Part shown: piece after piece, positions 1-11,200 of the stretch | Layout of the letters: the number at the start of each line of letters is the position of its first letter | How positions within the stretch are numbered: position 1 is the first letter of the stretch | Source of the DNA: Symsagittifera roscoffensis | Lineage: Eukaryota; Xenacoelomorpha; Acoela; Convolutidae | NCBI RefSeq assembly: GCF_963678635.1 | Contig: NC_087062.1 | Span: forward strand, 38,891,330 to 38,955,329 | Length of the DNA: 64,000 nucleotides | Direction of reading: 5' to 3' | Translations under genes and position numbers: made by a program | The notes under the pieces: model-generated | Seen by the model: only the letters and a program-made list of their open reading frames with translations | The model's database searches: none | Told to the model about the DNA's origin: nothing

Positions 1-330
1 CTTGACGGCCATGAATTTCAAAAGAAACGCGATACGAAGACAACTACATGCTGGCGCTGCAGCAAATGGAGATCGTATAAATGCCCGAAAACTTAAATCA
101 CTTTTGGGAGCGATATAATTTCACAGAGCAACGAGCATAGTCATGAGCTCAACGCAGGCAGCTCAGAAGCTCGGCAACTAGTTCAGCAAATAAAGGAGAC
201 AACTAGGAATCAATTAAATCCAGTAAACAGCCAGATAATCGCAGCTAGTTTGCAATTGGTGCAGGACGACAAAGCAATCCAACTGTCTTTGCTCTCTCAG
301 TGGAAATCGGGTTTGACCTAGTAATTGAGG
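1..330 (+). pseudogene. FLYWCH zinc-finger protein fragment, broken
   Basis: Reading frame 1 from base 1 encodes a recognisable FLYWCH-type zinc finger: the CWRCSKWRSYKC core with the first Cys pair, then an EHSHEL segment supplying the paired histidines. The stretch after it is rich in E/A/Q (SSEARQLVQQIKETTRN), like the linker that follows FLYWCH domains in animal proteins related to MULE transposases. An in-frame TAA at 97-99 lies between the Cys and His halves, and the frame closes at TAG 319-321, so this is a dead copy. The upstream part is outside the window. FLYWCH domains bind DNA and are often carried by Mutator-like transposons; whether this copy came from a host gene or a transposon cannot be told from one fragment. 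The 5' end is cut by the window edge. Confidence 0.6.
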
Positions 331-1120
331 AAATATACAGTGTGGCAACCAAACTGGATATTTCGCAAAACGATCTCGAAAAATTAGAAGATGATCAACT
401 TTTTTAGAGAACGCCAAAACGCAATACTACGACTTGCATTCGAAAATGCTGTCTCTAGCAATTTGATCCCAGAGCAATTGCTCTTATTTACGGGACACTA
501 GGTTGGGGGTAGGGGCCTGACTGCCCTTTGAGTATTGCGCCTAGCGAAAAAAAGTTGCTCAAAATTGAGAATTGATGTTTTTTATCAAATAGAATGGCAA
601 GTGATATGTAATGAAAATGATTTCAGTTTTGTACCGACTTGAGCTGTCTTGAAAATCAGGCCATTTTTGGCATAGTTGGCTTTGATTAATTGGAAATCCT
701 TTTCAAGTTCAATTGTAGTCTAAGCTGTTTTGAAGTTTGAGTTTCATTTTGAAGGCCAAGCGATTAGCAAGGTCATTTATGTTCGGAATTTGTGCAGCAA
801 AAAGTTTTCTGTTTCTTTGATTTTAACCGATGCTTTGTTTTTGCTTAGATTAACCGCTTTAATTTCAATTCTCAGGTTCTTCGTTATTTTATTATGGTAT
901 CTTATGTCGTGGGCGATTTTAGAACGAGGGATCTTTTGGAATGGTATCTTATTGACTGGGATCTTCTCGTTTGGGATCTTAAGGTAAGGGATCTTTTGTC
1001 ATATAACCGGTAAAACATAAGTCTCAATCATTGAGGGAATAATTTCTCAATCAATTTTTGAGAAAAAAAATATGAAGAGATAAGAAATAAGAAAATCAAT
1101 AATGAAAATTCTACTCTTTC
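331..1120. other. Intergenic DNA, no gene seen
   Basis: AT-rich sequence with no coding signal I trust. At 761-784 it carries a degenerate copy of the dispersed hairpin motif (CCAAGCGATTAGCAAGG). Around 915-1000 the word 'GGGATCTT' recurs several times in a short cryptic repeat. Confidence 0.5.
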
Positions 1121-1529
1121 AGGGGCGGATTTAGGGGGCGGGGGCGGGGGGCCGACTAAACCCCCCCTCAGGGATTCGACCCCTTGCCGACCCAAAGGGT
1201 CCCCCTTTGCTACTTTTTAAGAAATCCATTTTTGGCCGACCGACCCTAAAGTTTTTCTAAAGGCGCCCGCGGCGCCAATATATACTAATTTTGAGGGGGA
1301 GCGCGCGCCAAAAAAAACGCGATTTTTTGTCAACATTTTTCAAAAAGTGCCCAAAAACGGCTTTTTTGACTGTTTTTTTCAAAATTTTGCCTGCGGCGCA
1401 GAAGTTTGGGCTAAAACAGGGAATAAACTGTGCGTAGGGAGAGATCGAAAAATCAATTCGGTCGACCTAAAAAAAAGGTCGACAAAATTTTTGAAAATCC
1501 GCCCCCCCTCGAGAAAATCCTAGATCCGT
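1121..1529. mobile_element. MITE with 8-bp target duplication
   Basis: The 409-bp element starts AGGGGCGGATTTAGG and ends CCTAGATCCG, a terminal inverted repeat around CGGATYTAGG. The 8-bp sequence ACTCTTTC flanks it on both sides (1113-1120 and 1530-1537), the duplication size typical of hAT-type transposition. Inside is a small palindrome: GTCGACCT, an A-run, then AGGTCGAC (about 1459-1483). It codes for nothing. Related copies lie at 35714-36008, 42483-42776 and 47877-48240. The hAT assignment rests on duplication length only. Confidence 0.8.
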
Positions 1530-1537
1530 ACTCTTTC

Positions 1538-2117
1538 CTTTGTTATCACCAGGTTGTACTTTAGCTGGTGCTTAAATCTATAGGTTTTTGAAACTTTTAA
1601 TTGATTTTATTTTGCCCTTATCTGATAATATTTTTTAAATCTCAATTTATGCTGTCTTGATAACTTTTTAAATTAAGTGTTTCTAGACTGACTGAAGGTG
1701 ATTGAAGAAAAGGAATTTCAAGTGGTTGACTTTTTTGGTGTAAATTGTCGTGTGTCCTGATTATCAGGCATTTGTATCTCGGACAATATTCTGATTTGGT
1801 TTAATTTTTTTATTTTTATTTGGCTAAATAAAATTTAAATATTTTAGCTGCAAAAATTAAATGAAACAATCGTTCAATTTTATCCTACACAGATTTTATA
1901 AAAATTTTTGATCTACTCGGCAACCTCTCTCCCTCCTTGAATTTTTGTTTTCCCTATTCAAACAAAAGTTCTCTATTCAAAAAAGCATTTTATTGAAATG
2001 AAGTTTTATTTTGAAAAATAATACATGCATAGTGGGATTTTTATGTTATGCCTTGTTTCAGGTTTAGACTTGTGTATTGTTTTTTTCCTACACGGCTAAC
2101 AGTTTTCATCATTAGAC
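1538..2117. other. Upstream region of the GRWD1 gene
   Basis: AT-rich, no ORF of note. It ends in a pyrimidine-rich stretch and the acceptor-like TCATTAG at 2109-2115 just before the proposed start codon, so part of it may be a 5' intron or a trans-splice outron. I see no core promoter element I would defend. Confidence 0.4.
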
Positions 2118-2259
2118 ATGAGGTCAGAACTCAATACAGGTGACACTGGTGATGAGGATGACGATGACAACGAAGAGGTAGGAAATGAAGAAGATGACGA
2201 AGTCAGTGATACTGAAGACATAATACACGAAGAGTATCACGAATCGTCTTCTGATCAAG
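2118..2259 (+). CDS. GRWD1: GRWD1 exon 1 (acidic N terminus)
   Basis: ATG at 2118 opens 47 codons dominated by Asp and Glu, ending in CAAG before GTAGTT. The end phase (1 nt) fits an acceptor at 6721-6722, giving a junction that reads DQ-VDEND with acidic sequence on both sides. A TAG acceptor-like site lies two bases upstream of the ATG. The competing model starts at ATG 6704 in exon 2 and omits this exon. Confidence 0.65.
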
Positions 2260-5200
2260 GTAGTTAAGTAGTTATTGTTAAATGGAAATGAGCGAAATGA
2301 TGGTTTTCCAATCTATGAAATCACATTAAAATTTCAAGATGACGACGGACGTTCCAAGAAACAAACACCTTTTTACCGCGAAAGTTAAAGATTTCGATCG
2401 CAAGCTAAAATGTCTTAGTTACTTCACAGAAGGCGCGAATTTTCTCACGGAGTTTTTATTCTTGCTTGAAAAAGTATAGAGGATTAGATCTGGTGGGTTT
2501 TTATCCGGGCGTTTTTATCCTGGGGGATTTAGTCCGCCAGCGGATTTATTGCATGTTCTTTGGCTTTACGAGCTCATTTATGACGTTTTTTTTTCTTGCG
2601 TATTAGGGTTGTAGTATCCAAGCGTTATTAAATCGGCGCCTCTGCTTTTCTTCCTGTAATAGTCTTGTCTACTCGTTGAATCATTTGATAGCTTTAATTA
2701 CCGAAGCAAACTTATTCAATTCATTATGCCCAGCGTAGAGTTAAGCTCATGAAGTGGACGCCAAAAATCCCTGATTCGAGCCCAGCCAGGACTAGTAATT
2801 CTATCAAACTAGAAATTTTCAGCTCTAAAAAACACTTATTTTTGGATAATAGTGTTTCTGCTTGCTGTTTGTCGGCTAAGTTACCAGATCACGGATTTCT
2901 CGTATATGTCTTTTTTATTAAGTCTGCTTTTTCTTTTTTACAGCTGGTTACTCAATTCCAACATTTTCCGGAATCCGTTTGTTTGAAAAGGGTATCCAAT
3001 TGTTCTTTATTTGATTTAATTGTCCTTGCGATTAGCAAGGGTATTGCAACGGGTTGTAGACACGCTGCAATTAAAACGTTGTCCGCGAACTCTTCTGCTC
3101 GATTTCCTCGGCGTACTTTTTAGTGTATTAAGTTACAGCTACTCTTTTTACCTGTTTAGCGTAAACGTAACGTCCAGGCTTGGGACAAAAGTTCTTGAGT
3201 TCGATTCCAGCTAGGAGCTAAAAATTTCGGAATTTTTTCTGTCGGATTATCTTTTCTCTGCTCATTTTTTAAACTATATTTGCGAATTTCTTTTGGGTTA
3301 ATAATTTTCTTGCTACGATTGATTTTGATTTATCCCTGTAATTTGGAAGTTTACAGCTTTACTTTTGTATCGTTTGCTTTTTAAATATTTTTATTTTCGT
3401 GTTTCAACTAAAATGTGTTTTTTTTTGGGTGAAATGGTCTCGATTTCAGCTAGATTTGCTCATTTGTTTTATAAAGGTGAAAGTAGGTTTTTTGTGTGTG
3501 CTTTTGAACTTAATATCTTGAATTTATATTTGTTTTCGCTCAATTATTATGTTACAACAGTTTTTTGTGGCAACGAGCATCTAAGCGTCTACCCAAGTAC
3601 TGTCGGCTTAGTTACTGCTTGGTAGTTCAGGAGACGTTTTTTCAAAGAAGTATTTTGTCTGAGGGTTTCGGTCTCGTTTTCTGACGGCTAGCTTTCAAAA
3701 TTGGCTTTCAATTGTTTTTAGACAACTTGTCATTTGATACGTTAATCATTTTTCTCCATAAGTTATCGACTATATCTGTTAATTTGTAAGCACTGTTGAT
3801 AAAGCCATAGGTATACAGTACTACACCTAGTTAATTTTTTTTCAAATTCATTCGTTGCCAGAATTGCTCGTTAAAACTAAACTGATTGCTTCATGGCGAC
3901 ACCCTGAATGCTTTCACGTTAATTTTAGTAGTTTTCTTCATCAAAAAGTTCTAATTTTAGATTTTTCAAATCACTCCCCCCAACGCCATTTAAAGTTCAA
4001 AGTGGTTTTTTGTTCCAAGGAAACGGAATATTTATGCTCGGTTTGGTTTTTTTATTTAGTCAATTTTCGACGATCAAAATAATAGTTTTCAACAATTTTT
4101 TTTGAATACTCTATTGAAGATATCGACTTCCTGAGTTCAAATTCAAAAAGAAATTTTACCGCCGATTTTTTTTTGTGAAGCTCTGGGGGTTTGAAAATTG
4201 CCAAATTGGCCATGTTTTAGACTAAATTATGCGCGCTTTGATGAATTTATTCAAGTTTCTGGGATGGTAATGCGAATTATTTATGCGTGGCGAATTATCA
4301 CGCACAACAAAATTGTTCCTAATTGAATTGCGGCTAGCTAATCGGATCAGTCGTGTTAATCGACTATATCTGTTAATTTGTAAGCACTGTTGATAAAGCC
4401 ATAGGTATACAGTACTACACCTAGTTAATTTTTTTTTTCAAATTCATTCGTTGCCAGAATTGCTCGTTAAAACTAAACTGATTGCTTCATGGCGACACCC
4501 TGAATGCTTTCACGTTAATTTTAGTAGTTTTCTTCATCAAAAAGTTCTAATTTTAGATTTTTCAAATCACTCCCCCCAACGCCATTTAAAGTTCAAAGTG
4601 GTTTTTTGTTCCGACTTTCGAAGGAAACGGAATATTTATGCTCGGTTTGGTTTTTTTATTCAGTCAATTTTCGACGATCAAAATAATAGTTTTCAACAAT
4701 TTTTTTTTTGTATACTCTATTGAAGATATCGACTTCCTGAGTTCAAATTCAAAAAGAAATTTTACCGCCGATTATTTTTTGTGAAGCTCTGGGGGTTTGA
4801 AAATTGCCAAATTGGTCATGTTTTGGACTAAATTATGCGCGCTTTGATGAATTTTTTCAAATTTCTGGGATGGTAATGCGAATTATTTATGCGTGGCGAA
4901 TTATCACGCACAACAAAATTGTTCCTAATTGAATTGCGGCTAGCTAATCGGATCAGTCGTGTTAATTTCATACGACTCAACATTTCACACTTTGATATTA
5001 TCCAAAATTTAAAGGTTTTCAATATTTTCTTTTCCCAAAAACTATTCCATATGAAGTCAGGGACAGTCGGAACATTCAGGGCTTTGCCCTGATATACGAG
5101 CAGTCTTTTAGCATATAGTACCGTTTAAATTAGAACAACTGGCATGCTTTCATTCATTTTGGATTGATTTCTGAGCCTGATTGAATAGCCTTGCATGTTA

Positions 5201-8200
5201 ATAGCACGAATGAAATCGCGCGTTACTTGTCCCAATATGGCCAAAGTGACAGTTTTCAAGTCAGCCGCAAATTGCAAAAACTTAAAACGGCTAACATATT
5301 GTTTCATATTCGGGCTCAGGCCACATGGTTTTTTGGATGATATTAGAAATTCCGACAAAATTTGCCAGTTAAACGGTCGAAATTTGTGGTCAAATATTCG
5401 GTCACTTCCTTCGTAAGTCGGAACAGTATCCAATTATTATACTCAACCGGAAACATCGGGGTTTACAAGCGATTATAAACACCTATACATAGAGAAAAAA
5501 AACAGTTTTTTTTTTTTTAAATTTTTGCTAGCGAGCAGCTAGTGTTTTAGTCAGAACCTTCTCTTTTTTTCTTCCCAACTTGCAAATAAAATTTTTCACT
5601 TGTGTGCCTTTTTGCTATAATCACGATCACGAACATTGGAAATTTCATAGAATCTTTTCTCAGCTTTATTTGTGGTTAGTGTTTGTGATGAACTAAGCGT
5701 CCGTGGCTGAGTAGTTAGTGCGTGAGACTCATAATTTCTAGGTAACAGCAGGTCGTAGGTTTGAGTTCGGTTAGAATTCTAGAACTGCTTTTTGTCGTGT
5801 TCTCGCTAGTATTTGCGAAGCGCAGCTTCACCTGTGTTCAATTATTATTTTGAAAGACGCTCTTTCATTTCCAAATCTTTCGTTTTGCGTTTGTTCATTC
5901 AGACTAGTGCTCAGATTTAGGTTAGTAATTTTAGCGTAATGTTTTTTAAAATTTTTTAATGATAATTGATCTGCTTCAAATCAACTTTATGGCGTATATT
6001 AATAATTGTTGAGGTTGAAATGAATATTGATGAAAAGGTTTGAAATGCTTAGTACTATTTTTTCACCGCGTATAATTTTTAGTGGCATCGCAAATATTTG
6101 AGAGAACATTTTTTTATCCAGTTTCGAGAAAAATTTTTGTTTATCATGTTTGATTTTCATAGACTGTATTAACTGGCATTTGAATACTTCATTTGTATAA
6201 TTTTACTGAAAGAAAGACAATAAAATAATTGATATCTGTTTTTTCCTTTATTTAAAGTACAAAATACTTTTTTGTTAGACCACCATGAAAGTTCTATTAT
6301 GTAAGCTGTACAGCTCCTTGCGGCTTGCTACTATTGTGCCACTAAGTTATAAATACTTGCAATTGTTCTGGTTATTTTTCTGTGATAGGAAATTTTATTT
6401 CACCCTTGCAAGCAGCGAGCGGGGATCATTTTGGCGCTTCGGACCACGGACCTTGCGGCTGAAGGCGCACGCCTTTGTCGCTTTTTCATCACTATCGGTT
6501 GCTGAAAGCTGCATTATTCTGATATTTTTCCTTATTTACCTGCAATTCAACTCGGATCTTTGGGGAGAGCTCGATGTTCTGCTTCATAGAAAAATGGTGT
6601 TAGATAGTGGTTCTCTCAAACGCGGGTTAAACAATAAAAAAAAGTTTCTAGCAGTCCTCAAAAACTTTTTACCAAAGTTTGTCGATTTAAGTAATCCGTG
6701 CAGATGTCCTTGTTTGATTTAGTCGACGAAAATGATAATGAAGATGTTGATACTTCTACCGCGAATGAAGGGGTAACGAATAGAGAAAACAAAGCCGGCC
6801 GAGGTGTCCAATTGAAGGATGGCGAGCTAGACATGTCAGTGTATGATTTATTCCGAACAATGAAGTTGAGTTGGCCTTGTTTATCGGTGGATGCTTTTGG
6901 ATCGTTTGACCCAGTGCAACACAAGTCGCCTTATACTCTCACTTTTGTTGCGGGGTCGCAAGCGGACAAAGATAAAGGTATTAAAACTTATATTTAAGTA
7001 TTCGCCTGTTTGTTTTTCAATCGACTTAGATTTTGAAATTAAGTTGAAAAAAGATAGTTATGTATTAGAATATAAAAAAGTTTTGTCATTTGAAATTTAG
7101 TAGGAATTTAAAATCATACCTCTGCATTTTGAAATGATAAAACGGTTTGAAATAATAACCCATTTTTGAAAGGGTACGCAACGCAAGTCTTTTTTATTGA
7201 TGAGCTCAGTTTCAGAATTAAACAGCTGTTTTAAAATAAATCTGAGTGATTATTTTACTTAGTTTTTTTACAACTGATTCGTTGTTTCAGAAAATAGAAT
7301 TTACCTTTTCAAATGCCGATCATTTGCAAAGAAAACTCAATCTGAGGTCGAGTTTGGAGAGACGGAAAACGATAGCGACAGTTCATCTAGCGACGAGGAC
7401 GACGAGTCAGATGCCGACATTAATACGACAGAAGACGACGTCGTTCCGAACAAGAAACAGAAAACTTCGAATGGAGAGAGTAAAATGGGAGAGGGAAGTG
7501 GAGGTAAAAAGAAAAAGGCAAAGCAAAGTGGCAGTGCTCTGAGAAAGAACACGATGCATTGCATTGGTATGTTTTTGAATATGAAAATGATTGCCGATTT
7601 TTGTGCAAGTTGTTACGGTTACTATATTACTATAAGAACGGTTACTATATTTGTTATAACCTGGCGTTTAGTTCAAATTCAGTTCAGCCATATCCGTTAA
7701 GTCAAGGCACATTCCTTGCTGCTTGTATTTACGGCGAAGTTAGGCACAATGGAGCTGTGGTTAATATATACGGCTCAATGATGAGGCCTGGGTTCGAATC
7801 CCGTAGTCACCCGTAGAAAATGATTGGGAGGAACTTTATATTCGGGTGTGTTTTAGTTTTTTTTCTTTCCACGCAAAATCAGCTAGCGCAGATAATCATA
7901 AATTGTGATAAACTTTAGTAGTCTATGATTAAGGAAGAATAATTTTTCTACCTGATTCAGGATTTGTGAAAGAAGTATCACGATAAGTTTGCATATTATC
8001 GTCTGCAGTTGGTTTGAATCGAAACTTAATTTCATCTGGGCAATGATAAGCAAATTCATGGTTTTCTGAAACATTTACTGAAATACTGTCGATGTCTCTA
8101 ACTGCAGAATGATCAGTACAGGTCTGTGACTCATTGACTATAGGAGTCACTGTTTTAACTAATAACTCAAATGCATAAGATTTGAATAGCATATTGAATA

Positions 8201-11200
8201 GCTTTGTCTGACAATAATAATTTTTAATGTGTCGAAATCTCCGCAAAAAAGTATGTCATTTTAGGGGTCATGATTCAAGTAGTGAATCTAAATTTTCAAT
8301 GAAATTTCACTTGTTTTTTATAGGTGGATTATATATAAGTGTTAACATAAAAATATAATGTTTATATGCAATTTTCACAGTTATTGGTTCTTCTAAGAAA
8401 TTCAGTGGCCTTCTCGATTATATCGCATTCGTTGTAGCTTGAATCATTACCCCTCTCCCCTTTGCATCGGTGTGACTCAGATCTATATTGGGTATACCCA
8501 TTTATAACAAATGCCTTAAGATCATCATTTTCATTGAGCCAGGTTTCAATCAGGCATAGTAAGATCGGCGGAGTTTCAAGACAATGTATAATGGCTTCTA
8601 TATCTTCAGCATGTGTTTTCAGAGATATTGCATTTAAAAGTAGTACCGAAAGATTTGTTGGTTTGTTTTTGGTCGTATCCTGGTCCAGCCAAAAGGGAGT
8701 TTCCTGAAGTTGACAGTCCTTTCGAGCCATTTTTATAGCTGATTGAGTTGCATTGACTATTGCGGGCACCAGTGTACTCAAAATATCTTCTGTCATGGAC
8801 TTTTGCCGAGATTCTTCAATGGTGATAAAACAAACTTTTGCTTAAATCGTTGTTGGCTTCGTTGAGTATCTGGTTTTCTTCGTAATGGTGACAATGTGGG
8901 GGTTTCATTGATCAACTCAAATTTAAAATAATCATTAATACTCATTCCTACGTTCATCTGCGGATCCAACTGCTCATTATTCGTTTCTTGGGGTCGTGCA
9001 AATGATGCAAGCTCGTCGGTAGACTTTAGTTGAACTGGTTCCAAAGTTGAATCGTTCGGATTTCCCACGAAAACAATTTGTTTGTGAGTATAACTTTTTT
9101 TCTGTCTCTAGGGGCGAGGCCTTCTTCAATCATGATTGGGAAGTTCTTAGAGTTACGAACATTTTTCAGCCAGTTTTTTCTTAGCTATATTAAATTTCTG
9201 TCTGCATTACAGATTAATTTGAGAACCAACGGCGACTTTAGTTTGTTGCTTAAAGGGTGGAACGCTGCAATATTTTCTTATTTAAATTCACTTTCATATA
9301 CTGTCGTAAAAATTTAAGCAAATCAATTTTATTCCGCTGAGCGTCAAAAGCCCCCGCGACAAAAGCCCCCCGTCAAAAGCCCCCCGTGCTTTTGCATGTA
9401 GGTGTTCATGTACATGTAACTTTTGCGCCGGGGGCTTTTGTCGCTCAGCCTTTTATTCGTTTCTCTCCATAGTCTAGATTTACTTAAGTTAGGCATTGTT
9501 TCCTGGAGTACTTCTCTAGCTCTATACAGCGGTCTGTCAGATCTGATAGATCATTGGTATGTTCAAATAATTTTTCTTTTGTTTCAATATGTTTTTGCCC
9601 AAGAAGGTTTAATTTTTTCGTTGTTACTCAATAATTTATACGGGCTGTTCAAACGGCTTCTTGGTTTCCGGATTGGCCAATTCATTGGTTATAGGCTCTT
9701 TGGTTACTGATAGCTTAGGGTCTACATCAAAAGTTTCTTCCTTCCATCTTTTCGCTCTTAGGGGCACTTAGCATAGTGGTAAGGCGTTCACTTTAGAATA
9801 GTCAGATCGTGTAATCGATCCCATGCCATGGCAATGATAGTGTGTGAGGACGAGCTCTCACTTGACCTCTAGCTTCAGGTCTACCACAACCTGACCAAAT
9901 TTGGCTGCAAAAGTGGTACCACATGAAAGTTCTACGCACAAAAACGGCCTTGGGTCGCAAAAAAGAGCTTCGCTCAACAAAATAACACAGTCTGGAATGT
10001 GGGGAAATAATACAAACGGACTATCCTCGACAGGACTGTTAAGGCCTACTGATAGCTCCTCTGCGATTCGCAGGAACTACAATTATTATTATTATTATGA
10101 ATCTTTAAAAGGAAACGGCGGATTATTAATGAAAACTAGTTTAGCTACTCAGGTGTTCTTTTTAAGCTACTATGATTAAAGCCAAACTTCCTGCGAATCC
10201 TGAAAATGAAACAGCGGAAAATCAATTGAAATTCTGACCAGCTACCGCAGAGACCATTGTTTTTGCACTCAATTACAGCTAAATGACCAGCGTCGTTCTA
10301 AGTTGGCTCGTATTTGTTATATAGCACTATGTTGAGGTAAGCCTAGAAAATAAACTTTTTTGGCATGCGTAGTAAGCCTCTCTGCTAATAAAGAAGTCTC
10401 GGAAGCTTCTTCCATGGGTGAGGCAGATGAGGTTTATCGCCATTGAAGAGGTTGTTAGCTCCGATAAATAGGACGGTAACTTGTAAAGTGTCTCCGCGGG
10501 AATGAACTAGAACTAGATTACGTCGACAATTTTACCCCCTGGAATAGATAGAATGTTAAAGTTGGGAATTCCAGATGTTTTGTTTGAGAGTCAGCAATGA
10601 GTTGATGAATCCGCATAGCATATATAATCCGTGTTAAACCTCGAAAGATAGAATAGACACTTACAATGGGATATAAAGCAAGAGTTGAAGAAGCAAGACA
10701 ACCTGAGGGTTCTTTGTCGTATTACGTCCTCTGTTCCTAACTACTGCGACAGGCTCACAAAACAGCATGCAAATCAGGTTTCAGCAATAATAAGGGGGCC
10801 TCTACTGCTGCCCCGACAATCTATCTCTGAAATCACACTATTCAATAAGCCTATCACAACAATTAGGTCTATCACAAGAATTTTAATAGCTCAAAAGCTT
10901 ACAGTAGCTTAGTTTTTGCCGTTAAAACTTAGTTTTACTCGAGAAAAGCTAGTTTTTTTTGAGTATTAGTGCCTTTTTTGAATCATATATTATAGAAAAA
11001 CCCACAAATTTGAAAAAATTTTTGACTCTCTAGTAATTTTTCTGCAAAAATTGTTTTCCTACTTATTTTTCGACGACTGTCGAATATTCCTAAGCTCTAG
11101 CTTTTCGTTCAGATCTTTTCATCACACCACGCAGAAAAACGACACTTATTCTGAAAAACTTCTATTTTGTATTTTTGACTATGGTCGGAACATTCTGTGG

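Noticed and set aside
3855-4723. Duplicated frame starting MPELLVKTKL
   Set aside because: It exists twice because the DNA is duplicated. The two copies diverge by a shift near 4613 and the frame starts at TTG, so there is no sign of constraint.
6285-6722. 145-codon frame just upstream of GRWD1 exon 2
   Set aside because: No domain, composition of random AT-rich DNA, and it overlaps a better supported exon in another frame.
9761-9835. A functional tRNA gene in the array unit
   Set aside because: A and B boxes are present but the acceptor stem does not pair and the B box is weak, so I call it a SINE head.
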